Shown here in pieces: positions 23,514 to 35,300 of a DNA stretch of 64,000 nucleotides. The translations under genes were made by a program, and so were the position numbers. The number at the start of each line of letters is the position of its first letter. Position 1 is the first letter of the stretch. Below the pieces are notes generated by a model. It was not told the origin of the DNA, did not search any database, and saw only the letters and a list, made by a program, of their open reading frames with translations. This stretch comes from Tetrahymena thermophila SB210 (Eukaryota; Ciliophora; Oligohymenophorea; Hymenostomatida; Tetrahymenidae), in contig NW_002476426.1 of NCBI RefSeq assembly GCF_000189635.1, forward strand, positions 1,054,001 to 1,118,000, read 5' to 3'.

Positions 23514-26197
23514 TCAGTTGGTCTTGACCTTCTTCTTCTTAGCGGGTTCTTCAGCACTTTTAATTTAAGATTTAAATTTAACATTTACTCATTTTAAAAT
23601 AATAAAAAATTACTTTCCACCCATAGTTTCACTTTTTTTGAACATAGATTTATAGTCAGAGGTAGTGTTATAAGAACCAGTGTTTTCTTGAGCGTGAGCA
23701 GTCTTCTTTTAAGGTTTAGCAACATATCCACCTTATTCGTTTTAGTTTAAGAAATTGAGTCTCTTTTCAACGTATTACTTAGATTCAGCACCAATTTGAG
23801 CATCTTCAGATTCACCTAAGGCATCACATCTAATACAAAGAGAGCACTTAGCAGCCAAAGTACGAGAGATTTTACCTTTTTTATAATAAAAGTTAATCAG
23901 TAAATAAGCAAGTCATTAAAATAAAACAGTTTTTTTTTAACAAAAAAATGAATAAGAAATTTTTTTTATTTATTTATTAATTAATTACCTTTAAGCTTGG
24001 TGGAGGCTTGACCAACAATGGAAGCTTGATAAATAAGACCGTACTTAGGAGTGTTCTTCTTTGTTTTAATAGCCTTGAAAAGAGCCTTTTCAGCACCCAA
24101 AATTTATACAGTAGAAGCGGGGTACTTAGCTAAGTTAACCAAGGAACCAGCGTGAGAAATGAGTCTAGCACCGACTAATTCACCAACCATAGCACAGAGA
24201 TTAGGAGCAATGGTCAACATTCTGTTTTTAAGATATTCTTATAATTCTTATCTGTATTCAGATAAATCAACGATTTATGAGCCCAATTCGAGAATGTACT
24301 TTTCATCTTCTTCAGAGATTTCAGTACCCATAGAAATTTCAGCAGCTTGCTTAACTTCCTTTTCTAAGTCTTCAGGAAGAATTCCACTTAAATCGGTACT
24401 AGAGCACTTGTGTCTCATACCAACAGCGTTAACGACCTTGGTGTAGATAAGAGAGTCAGTGACGATCTTACCCATTTCAGGGAAGTGCCATCCGTACCAT
24501 TCTCTTAATCTCATCATGTAGTTGTTGATTTCGCTATTTAAGTCATCCAAAAGAGAAATAGCTTAAATAATCATGGTATCAACCTTTTCAGAGGAGAACT
24601 TTAATTTATATCTGGATAAACCGTGAGCAAGACCGAGAGTCATAGATTTTAATTCCTTTTCAGTAATACCAGCAACCATGTTGCACAATTAGAGTCTCAA
24701 ACCCTTGAATAAATCCATGTTGTAATTGGTGCATTCTATTCCCAACTTTTCAGTGATAGACTTACCTAACTTCTTGTCAGAAACTATTAAGTTAACAGAT
24801 TAATATTAAAAAATTGAATTTAAAATGTAGAAGTAATTGTTTGAATAGGTTTTCAATAGAAATTTCAATAAAATATTAATAGATTAATAAATCTTCTTAA
24901 TATCTATCTGAAAAATCTACCTAGCCTTCTTTTGTTAAACTATTTGGAAAAACAAGAAAAATAATAAATTTTTTTTTTTATGCAAGTAATAATTCGGCTC
25001 AAAGAGGAGGGCTCGGAATAAGCGAAACAATTGTTTTTATCAAACCTCTTTCAAGGTAAGTGATAAAAAAATTCGCAGATATATTCCAAAATCTCTTTTT
25101 TTGTTTTTTATTGGCAAAATAAGGAACATATCCTTTTTTTTTTTCTTCATCGCCGATAAAAAATATAAAATGGAAAAGAAAATATCATTATGAGTGTTAA
25201 AAGTTCAAGCAAGTCTATCATTCCTTGCTGATTGATTATTCAATTAGTATTATTATTTTAATTATTCTTTAGTATAATTCAACGACCATACTTCTAAACT
25301 GTATTTTTAGATGCTATCAATTAAGCAATTTTTATTATTTGAGCTATTTTGTTGTTTGTTTGTTTATTCCTTGGTAATCGCAAAAGAATGCAGAGCAATT
25401 CCAATTTTTATAATTTTATTTCTATCACGTTGATTGCTTTATTTCCTATATTTTAGCAATTTATTTATTAGTTTAACACTCCTAATTTATTTTAAGCCAT
25501 TTTTATCTTCTTTAACACTTGAGGTGCTGTTAAGTCAGTTAGTAAAATCAAATTTACTATCTGACTATGCAGCGTAGATTTTTCGAGCCAACCATCATTT
25601 AAATATATGTTCTTTCACCGAATTATTAATGCACATAAGGTATTCTCCAAAAGGAATAGTTATTCAAATCAAGTTTGTATTTTTTATATTAAAGTATGCG
25701 TACTTGCAAGAGTTTCTTGGATTTCTTGACTAATGATGTTCTTCTTCAAGAATTTCTTAAGTTTTTTGGGAATTTTTCCCTTAATAAGCTTAGCGGTAGC
25801 ATTAAGAGCATCATGAGTATCTTCGAACTTAGTGAAAGCTACTAAAGTAAACCTTTAAATTAAAAATAGTCAAATTAGAAATAAAATCTTAAAAAATTTG
25901 TTTGCTTGATGAATATTTGTTCAGCTTAACATTTTATTTAATTTAAATGTTTTATTCAAATGCTATTATTAAACTTTTCATTAGTAGCACTTTATAATAT
26001 CAAAGTAGAAAATAAAAATGATTGGTTGATATTTTTTAAGTTTTGTAAGTAATTGAATGAATGAATTACAATTTCTTAGCTTGTTCTTCATCTTCCATAT
26101 ATTTGTAAAGATCTTGATCTTTCAATTTTTGAAGCTTCTTTTCATTGCTGCATTGGTAAAGACCAAAACCAGCAGGAGTTTCTAAAAGGATGAGCAT
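23514..26197 (-). CDS. NOP58: Box C/D snoRNP core protein NOP58
   Basis: Five exons, 26197-26070, 25852-25704, 24783-23989, 23875-23614 and 23556-23514, with phases 2, 1, 1, 2; 458 aa. NOP58 with fibrillarin, NOP56 and SNU13 forms box C/D snoRNPs that methylate rRNA in the nucleolus. The N-terminal domain begins [26 protein letters not shown] bridges exons 2 and 3 exactly where other NOP58 proteins read LAVADAKLG. The coiled-coil arm has [13 protein letters not shown] and [18 protein letters not shown]. The Nop domain has [29 protein letters not shown] and the signature [11 protein letters not shown], then [13 protein letters not shown]. The tail is short, ending in a lysine cluster (AKKKKVKTN), compared with the longer KKE/D tails of yeast and human proteins. 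Codon choice is richer in C-ending codons than in the neighbours, as expected for high expression. Intron 2 is 920 nt and contains structured segments. Confidence 0.95.
24996..25102. ncRNA. Candidate structured RNA inside NOP58 intron 2
   Basis: A GC-rich island in a very A/T-rich intron. It folds into one long hairpin: 25015-25020 pairs with 25082-25087 (GGAATA/TATTCC), 25022-25026 with 25072-25076 (GCGAA/TTCGC), 25034-25042 with 25061-25069 (TTTTTATCA/TGATAAAAA), and 25044-25047 with 25054-25057 around a 6-nt loop. GGCTC is repeated directly at 24996-25000 and 25010-25014. On the plus strand the hairpin is followed by a run of seven T at 25096-25102, which would suit a Pol III transcript antisense to NOP58. 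On the minus strand it would be an intron-encoded RNA. I did not find convincing H/ACA boxes or a match to known snRNAs, so strand and class are open. Confidence 0.4.
25535..25598 (-). ncRNA. Candidate box C/D snoRNA in NOP58 intron 2
   Basis: On the NOP58-sense strand a C-like box ATGATGG (25598-25592, one mismatch to RUGAUGA) and an exact D box CTGA (25538-25535) lie about 54 nt apart, a normal size for C/D guides. Flanking TTAA on both sides could make a short terminal stem. The bases just before the D box (GATTTTACTAA) would be the guide. D' and C' boxes are weak. Hosting by a snoRNP-protein intron raises plausibility; the match itself is modest. Confidence 0.3.
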
Positions 26198-26386
26198 TTA
26201 TTTATATATGGATGTTAATTATAGTATTAAGGTTTTAATTTATTGTTTTTTTATTCTTTATTTTTTGTTTATTTTAACTTTATCTTTTTGTTTGATACAG
26301 ACAACTATCTTTATTTATTAAATTTTTTGTATTGACTCTTAATTTAGCCTATAAATTGTTAGTTTATTATCTAATATAATTCAATA

Positions 26387-27060
26387 TCAAGAAATTTATT
26401 TATTTATTTGCTTTTTTTGCCTTTCTAAGCAGATTTATTTAAATACTACATTTTTATTACTATTCAATCCACTTTAAGCATGTCTCGCATTACTGTACAA
26501 TATCTATCTAAAATTCAAAAAAAAAATAACTTTTAACAATTATATTTTTTTCATTTTAATAAAATTATAAAAATATTTTTTTAATTTAAAATAAATTTAC
26601 AAAAAATTGTTGTAATTAATTAATATTAAGATTAATTGATTTTTTATTATGCTAATTTAAGTTTTACTCTCTTTGTAATAAATTAATGATTAAATTTTTA
26701 TTTATTTTACACATTTTTGTTTAATTAAATAAACAAAAATAAATTTAAATTGATATTTTGATATCTAAAAATCTTTATAATATTTTTTATCTTGATCTTA
26801 TTTGATAGGAATAATACTTCAAATTAGTGCTTTACGCACAAAATCAACTGAAATAATTCTTCTTAAAAAGGATTATCTAGCTTAATCAGGTTATGTTATG
26901 CTGGATTTTATATTATTCCTTGAAGATAGTTTCTATTGATTTTTTTGGGTATTATTTCATGAGAATAAGCCCGAGAATCTGAGTGAAATTCATCATCAAT
27001 TTATTAATTTTAATGATTGTTTGAAAAATTATATTAAAAATCAATAAATAAGAACAACAT
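26387..27060 (-). CDS. Tentative small gene upstream of NOP58
   Basis: A model with exons 27060-26818 and 26764-26387 (53-nt intron, GTATTATT...TTTTTAG, phase 0) gives 206 aa ending in TGA. The strongest coding signal is in exon 1 (DDEFHSDSRAYSHEIIPKK, then NPFQEELFQLILCVKHQFE) and at the end of exon 2 (ILYSNARHAQSGLNSNKN). The first half of exon 2 is K/I/F/L-rich and looks like translated intron, so a further intron ending near 26500 is likely and would change the C-terminal frame. I recognise no domain. It sits in the same orientation as NOP58, with only about 190 bp between its stop and the NOP58 start, so it may instead be a distal 5' part of another transcript. Confidence 0.35.
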
Positions 27061-27476
27061 TAATTAATAAAAGATGATGATCACAGTGATGAAATAACCT
27101 TCAACACTTCTATATATTTTACAGTTCAATACATATTTTTTCTTTGATGAATATAAATTAGAATAAATAGAAATCGAAATAAATATAAATCAAAGATCTT
27201 CCTTCATTATTAAATATAAATGAATATTTTTTTATTCGATAAATTTTATATGAAAATTAAAAGTTAAAATTAAAAAAATATTAGACTGAATTATTATTTA
27301 ATGAATATTGAATTTTAACATTTCATTATTTTCTAATTTTTAATATATGAATTAAGATGAAAAATGTGTGTAGAAATATTAACATAAATATTTAAAATTA
27401 ATTTATACTTTATTTATTTTTTGGATTTTTTTAGTTTTAAAATTTAGTTTGTACTGTAAAACATCATATTAATTAA

Positions 27477-30400
27477 TCAATTGTTTTGATTTATAAACAA
27501 GTTTTATGGAAAAAATTATTTTATTTTTTATTATCCAATAGAATTTAAGCTTGATTTTCTTAAAATATTAAGTTGATGCTATTGAGAGTAGCCTTCTGTT
27601 AAAATTTTTGTACCTCCTCCCCCAACTCTCATTACAGGAGTTTTGTTAAAATAGCTGGAGTAAAGATCATTTTGTTATTGCTTAAGAAGTTATATATTTT
27701 ATTCACTTTATCCTGTGTTCGAATAAGAGTACATAGAACGAGTTTCTTCTCTGTCTTAAGCATAACTTAGAGGACTTTTGCTTCTAAGCTTAGGTTTAAA
27801 TGTGCAGCCTTCTACCTCCTTTTATTCTTATTCTTTTTTCCTCTATTCGTTTTTCTATTTTCTTTGTGTGAGCCATGCATTATTTCTTTCAATTATATCC
27901 ATTTCAAGCAAAGATTTTTATTCTTATTATTGGATTTAGTCTAAATGTTGATAAGAAAAAGCTTTTAGCGGGTTATTTATAGTTTTTGATTAATTAAATT
28001 GGCTTTCAGAGGCTGTATTATTATAAAGATGGTGTGTCATTAAGCCTGGTGTGTTTGAGCTAGGCTTATAAAATAATGAATAAGATAGAGAACTACTATT
28101 GTTTGTTTATTGACTACTAATGCTATTTTGATTGTTATTAACTTTGATAGCTCTTTCAGATGATTGTCTCAGTAGAGTTTATTATTTCGTTTTATTATTA
28201 TTATTACTATGCTGATCAACTTTAGAAGAAGAATTTCTTACTTATAAAGAATCAGTTCTCTTTTTTCTGTCTATTGATTTTGGAACTAAAGCAGTATCTG
28301 ACTAATTTGTAAGTTGATTCCTTGAAGAAGATAATTACTATTGGTAGCTTGGAGATTTATCTCTTTAAGAATTATTAGCTTTGCTACTTTTATTTAGACT
28401 ATTGTCTTAATTTTTATCATTTTAGCTGTTATTCAATTCATTGGAGTTCTTAAAAACTTACTATCTCATCAGTGCACTCTAAACTAAGCTTTCATAGCTA
28501 ACTTTTTTAGGTAGACTGCTTGCTCTCTTTTCAGGTTGATGATTTGAAGAAGGCTATTGCTAATTCTATGATGCATTTTTCTATGGTGGCAGAGGTAAAG
28601 GATATCTTCCTCTTTGTATAGTGTTATCATTAGTTTTTGTAATTACTTAATTTGTTTCTTCAAGAATTTCCTATCTATTTGGCTTATCAGAGTGAATCAT
28701 TTAATTATGAAGGGCAATTACCTTTTTAGAGTTGTAATTACAATTACTTGAATTATTGTTATCTTGATTACCATCATTATTTTAATTATGGTTAATCAAA
28801 GAATTTAAATTCGGTGTTGAAGAATTATCTTTATTATTACGAAGAATTTTATTTTCAATTTATTAACGAAGAGTGAGAATAGAATTTGTGCTTTATATAT
28901 TTTAGTAAATAGAAAGATTTGCAGAGGTTGGAGTTCCAAGCAAATTGGAGTTCATTAATCTGTTAGTCTATTTTGCAAATTGCATTTGATTTTAATGAAT
29001 TTACTAATTAGCTTAACTACTCTACATAAAATTAGAGCTATTTTTTTAATTTTCAAGCTAGATTTATTTAGGTGAGCTTCTCACACTAAGGTCCGTGATG
29101 AGTAGAGGCTTATCAACTTATTATTCTTACTAATTTCCTTAAACTTAAATGTTAAATTGATTTATTTACAACTTTGTCTAAGAATTAGACTTTAAGCAAG
29201 GCTTTTTTGGTTATGTTTAGCTAAATTGTTGAGAATAGCTTCCAGTGCTTTTATTTGAATAAGATTGCTTGGTCGAGTTTTTATTTCTGGGAGAGTTTTC
29301 ATTAATATCTGTATTTATTACTACCTGCTTAGCTGAACAAGATCTTTTCATTTGTTTTTCCTTTTTGTTGTTATCAGTCTAAAGATTTTTTTTCATCAAT
29401 CTATCAAATAAACCTGCATCTTATTTAGGCTTAACCTAATTATCTTCGTTCTATCTAAACGAGTCTTCTTTTTATCTGTTGCTGTCTTACTTTAACTTGA
29501 GAGAGTTATCTTATGCTTATTTATTATTTTAGTTAAACTACTTAAAAGATGAAGTTATTCTTTCACTTAGTGCTTGTTGTGGCTTTTATCTTACGTTTAA
29601 ATCGTTTTCTTGCTATTAATTCTTATTATTTGGAATGGTTGATTCCTATAAAAGCTGTCCATCTGTATTATGCACTTAAATCTTAATAATAGGATTTTAT
29701 TATTGATCAATAACATTTTACTCGCTGTGTATATTAGAGGGAGTTGTTGAATTTGACCCTGTAAAAAATCCTTTTATTTCGTTTTCTTTTGAAATCAAAT
29801 TATTTATTTATCTTTTAAAGTTAGCTAATTCGTCTTTTTAAGAATTCGCATTGTTTGAATTTCCACTAGGGTAAGGATTGATGAAATTTTGTAAGACACC
29901 AATCTAATTATTTTTTGCCCTAGGACTTAGTTTTAAGTAAATGTGTTTTGGGCTCATCCTTTCGTTTTCTGTTTACTATTGAATGTAAGATTCTTCTATC
30001 AACTTAGTTTATTGTTATTATTTCTTCTACATACCTTTATTATACTTTAGATCAAGTGCTCTTTCATATTATAATTAAAGATTGTTTTTTTCATAAGGTT
30101 CCTTCTTTAATTCTTTTTTCTTATTTACTGAAACATTATGATTTAAACTACTTTTAGAATCTCTCCTTACTTACTTATTATGCTAAAACAAAATATTATA
30201 TAATTAAATATAGCTATAATCATAAAAAATTACTTCGATTGTTGACTAAATTCTGTCAGATATCATTGGCTGATAATTTAAATTCTACAAATTTTCCTAT
30301 AAATAATAAAAAAATATATTTAACAAAATAAAATTCTAACAAATTTTCAAATAAACCTTTTGGTTGTTTGGTCTTTCACTGAAATTGGAAATAGAATTTC

Positions 30401-31822
30401 GATTTGTTAAATCTAAACTACTCTCTCTTGATTATTCATCTATTGTCTAGATATCTTCACTAGAATCGACAATCTTCTACTTTTTGTTGTTTTGGCTTAG
30501 TATTTCTTTTATTTACTCTTGTAGCTTTTATTTTTTTGAAAAAATGAATAATTAATTTTGAAAAATAAATTCTTACTGTTTATGTGTGCTGTATAAATTA
30601 ATTTACATCGTTAGTATTATCTACTTCCTATTTGAAATAATAAATTAAAAAAATAAACAAAAATTTGTTTTTTTACCTAATTAAACTCTCTTTAGTTTTC
30701 AACTTGATCTTTATCTTCTATTTCTTTTTAGCCAAATGGTATTTTCATTGATAATTTTTGATTCTCATTAATTGCTTGTAATTAGTTAACTTTATTGGCT
30801 TTCCACAAATTTTCTTCTATATAATTATTATCTTTATTTTGATATATTTATTATAAATTATATGGCTTCTCTCCTTAAGAGTCTTCAGGTATTTAATTTA
30901 ACTATTATGGTTACTTTGTTTTAAATGCAGCTTTGATAGGAGATTCTTTTTTTTAGATTTATGTCAAAAGACTTTTTATGGCCTCTTGTTGATTATTAAC
31001 AGACTAGAAGTATAAATTTTTTTATTACTATTAGAAATAGTCTTAGTTTATATTAGCTTAAACTGAATCTATAAAAAAATTTGAGAAAAGCTTATTATCA
31101 GTCTCTTTGTTATCTTTTTATTCAACTTAAACCTTGTTACTATTTGAATCATTAAAACTATTTTATATATTACCAAAGCTGTTTGTAGCAGATTATGTAT
31201 TAGGATTAGTCCTATCTTGTTTTATTTGTTAATTTTTTGAGTTAAAACCATTCATAAATTAGCTTTAATAGAAGTGATCATTTTGAATCTCTTACCTTTG
31301 AATTTAGTTGTCAAGCTGATCATAGAATTTAATAGAGGGAGTATAAACCTATGTAGAATTGTTTGTGTGGTCTCCACTCAAATTCCCTTAACTGATATGT
31401 AATATATTTTCTTTTTTATTTTATTAAATTCCTTACTGACTAACATTTTGCCAATTTTTATGACTAAAATCGTCTTCAATAAGCATTTTTTATTAGTATT
31501 CTAACTCTTTTTCAATTTCGATAATCAGGTCTTATGTAAAATTTTTATCATGCTAATTATTGAATTATTGTCTTTGCATCACCTATGTGTAGCCATTTTA
31601 ATTTGCTGCTTGATATTCTTGAGCTTTCATTTTATTAGAGTAACTTGCTTATTAATTTTATTCATAGTAACCTAAATCTCTTTGGTGCCCATTATCTTTT
31701 TTTGATTGATAAAACAATTTAAATGTTTGATATCTTAAAAATATACTAAATATTTTTCATAAACCATTTTAAAACATTTAAATGAAGTTTTCTAAAAAAT
31801 AAATTGTATTACTTTCAATCAT
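27477..31822 (-). CDS. Large Q/N-rich protein with C-terminal WLxxR...CTFKP motif
   Basis: Six exons: 31822-31813, 31695-30677, 30627-30577, 30524-30357, 30296-30234, 30182-27477; 1338 aa. Phases agree throughout. The tiny first exon (ATG ATT GAA A) is inferred: the second exon is open above its first ATG (31630) and reads like protein (DNGHQRDLGYYEQNQQ), and the splice at 31812/31696 joins in frame. If it is wrong, the protein starts at 31630. Nearly all of the chain is disordered and rich in Q, N, S and K. The only ordered piece is near residues 1206-1238: AWLTQRKQKNEQRKKEQ followed by EGCTFKPKL. This pattern of W-L-x2-R, a charged helix and C-T-F-x-P is one I associate with protist proteins of cilia and basal bodies. 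The tail carries a glycine patch (RVGGGGTK). Function is inferred only. Confidence 0.7.
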
Positions 31823-32386
31823 TTAATGCTAACTTATCGCTTCTCGATATATCCCTAACTTTATGAATTTTATTTTTTCTACTTATTACTATTATTTATT
31901 TTGTTTTTTGATAAATTGGTGATAAAAGAAAAGATTTAATAAAATTATTCAAGCTGCTAAATCAAATTTTTAAATTAATCTAAATTTTAAGAATCGTTTA
32001 AATAATTGCTCGATTATTTGGTGATGTGAATGAAGTATTTAACGAGTTCACAAATTAATAATAAATTTCATTAATAAATAGCTCTTTTATTACTACTTAT
32101 TATTGAAAGCAACATCAAAACAAAATAAGTTGAAGTTAAGAGTTATTTCATGTCAAACATGTTTTATAAATTTTGCTTTAACTGAGTTTAAATTAATTAA
32201 CAATTATTATATTTATCTCAAGATAACTTTACAGATTTTTATGAAATTTTATAATTATGATAACAACAATATAAAAATCTATTTGGTTTAAAACTAACAA
32301 ACATATAGATAATTATTAAAATAAACTTATATTTAATAATATTGAAATTTTTTAATATTTCATTGCTTTAATAAATTTAAATTACA
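31823..32386. other. Intergenic region
   Basis: About 560 bp between two tandem minus-strand genes. A short open stretch on the plus strand (32103-32291) has K/N/I-rich composition typical of translated A/T-rich spacer. No gene supported. Confidence 0.55.
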
Positions 32387-35300
32387 TCAAATGACATATT
32401 CTAGGCAAGTATTTTTTTACTTTAATGAATAAATAATTCCTTATTCTATGTTCCATATTTCAAGACTAGAATTATTGTATCCTATGGCTAAATACTTGAA
32501 GTCCATAGAAGAACTAAATGAGTTTTTGTTCGTGTTGTAAGGGGTTTAGTTATTGTGCTTAATTTGTTCTAGTTTAGAAAATTAATCATTTTTAATATCC
32601 CAAACTTTAATACTGTAATCTTCATCTTAACTGATTAGCTGAGTATTATTACTTGAAAACAGAATGTTTAGAGCAGATCCATAAACTAGATTTTCTTCAA
32701 ATCTAATTTATAGATTTTATTTTTCAATACTCCATACTATAATCCTCTTATTTGAGAAGGCTGCAGCTAAAAATTTTTTATTATTCGAAAAGGCTAATGA
32801 ATTGACGTTAATAAATTTTTTGTCTTCCGAATTGCATGTTAGGTTTGTTATAAATTAATATTAATTTCTTTCTTTTTTCCATACTTAAAGCTAACCATTG
32901 CCAAAAGAAGCTGCAATATAAACAGAATCAATAGAAAATTTGATAATTTCTGCAAAATCAATACAATTTAATTCTTAAATGCAAACTATTTCTTCTCTAC
33001 TGTAATTCCGTAATTTCACACTATCTTACTAACAAGTAGCTATTACTTGTAAATTAGGAGAAAAGCAAACTTTACTAATTTTTTTAGGATTCTATAAAGT
33101 ATGTATAATTTCAAAGTTTTATTAAATGTCTAAAAATAATATTTCATTTTTCATTGGATCAGATGGAACTATTACTAAAATATCTTCACTTGAATTAATA
33201 TGAATTTATTTTGTATTTTAGAAAGTTTAAATAAGCTAATACCCTTTGTGAGAATTCCAAAGCTTTGAAACATTATCGCTAGAAGTAGTTAATAGAAATT
33301 ATGAAGTTCCAAGAGAGTATTCTACCTAAATTATAGGTGCTGTATGACCTATATATTATGGGTTAAATTTTTATTTTTTGATAGCTTAAGACAGGTCAAA
33401 TATTCTGATTCTTTTTTCTTGGTCTACAACACAAATTTACTAAAGTGAATTTTATATAAACTAAACATGAAGTAGTTGTAAAATATTTTCACTGATAACG
33501 TGAACTAACTATAATTGAGTTTATTCTAAGCTCCAAACCTCAACTTGCTTTTTAGTACCAATAGCCACATAGTTGCAATCTTGTGAAAAACTAGAAAAAA
33601 TATACTAAAAATCAATGCTGTTACTAATTGTAGATCTCCCTTCCAATTAAAAATATTATTTTTATAATATGTCAAGATTATTTTATATATTAAAAGATCT
33701 TAACTCGCCTCTACTAGTAATTATTCTAAGGATATTATTATCAGGAGTTATTTTTGTGCCAATAATTCGGTTATTAGATTTTCCTAATTTAATTGAAGCT
33801 ATTTCATGATACTATTAAGATACATCCCATAAGTAGCATACTTTAGAATCTTCTGATATAACTGCATAAAGGTATTTATTGTTTTTTGAATACTGCATAT
33901 AGCTAATATTTGAGTTAATGATATCATTTTATCCTTTATTATCAAAAGGTATTTCAAAAATTTTTTCTTTAGTCTCTAACCTGAAGATACTAATAGAACT
34001 GCGCTCTGAGTCAGCTAAAGCTAAAAACTGAGTATCAAGAGAGAAACAAATGCAGCTTATGTTTTTACTTTGAATTTTTAAACATAAATTCTCTTTTTTT
34101 ATATCTAAAATATTTTTATCTTCATCATCTAAGAAATACACTTAACAAAATGAATCATCCTTTCCTTTCTTTTTAGTAGTAATTGCAAAAAATTTATTAT
34201 TAGGTGAAAAAGTTGCATGCTATATTTCTAATTTAGAAAGTTCATCAAGAACCTAATATGGTAAAACTTAAACCTACTCAAACTGCTAATTAAACTAACT
34301 GTAATTCCACAATATGCATGTTTTATCATTACTTATTGAAACTATACAGCTCTTAGACAAAGCAATTTATTCTATCTTCTTTTCATGACCTATTATTTTC
34401 TATTCTTTTAATATAAATTTATTATCTCTGATACAAAATGTTTTAAGTATCTAACTATCATTGCTGCCAACACACATCAATGTGTTACCAGCATCTTCTA
34501 ACACAGAATCAATAGTTAAATTTTGCTGATAATAGAAAGAAATTGATGAAACGCTACAGCCATCCTAGAATGCTTGAATACAATCAACATATATTACTTT
34601 ACTTTTGCTTAACAGCCATAGCTACAATAATCCATTTTTTTGAAAAGATGTTACCATATATCTACAGTTTGGAGTGAATTGAACAATCTACAGACACCTA
34701 TTTTCTTTTTCTTATGAAACTTTAATAGGATAAAAAGAATTTTCAAATGTTAATTCAAAAATAGTCAAATGTTTTTCTTCTAATTATCCACCTAGAGCTA
34801 AATACTGGGAATTACTAGAAAAAACCAAATGAGATATTGGTGATTGGCAATAGCTTTTAATTGTCTAGAGTAAGACGAATGTATTTGATGAAGATTAACA
34901 ATAAATTCTAAGATATGTGTCTGTGCATCCTAGTGCTAAATATTTTCCATCACTTGAAAACTTAACAGCCGACATTAAATGTTTGCATGATTCTAATTGT
35001 TCATCTATTTTTTGAATTAAAAGAAACCCCTTTTGCTTATTAATCTACCATATCTTACATGTAGATTCCAACAAAGAAATCGTAGCTAATATATGTTTAC
35101 TTTTGCACAACGATATTCTAATTTCTCCTATATCATGTGCTTAAAGCATACTCAGAAGATCTAAAGTATCTCTATGCAAGCAAAGAACATTTGAATTTTG
35201 AGAAACAATAATTGTATTAAAATAATCTTCAATATCATTTATAGCTCCTTTGAAATAATTTTTTGATTTGAGCAATTAGGAGTCTTAAAAATTAGATGAA

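Noticed and set aside
24159..24446. Plus-strand open frame of 95 codons across NOP58
   Set aside because: It is the antisense shadow of a strongly conserved NOP58 exon.
32103..32291. 62-codon plus-strand frame between two genes
   Set aside because: K/N/I/Y-rich composition as expected from A/T-rich spacer; no start context or splice partner.
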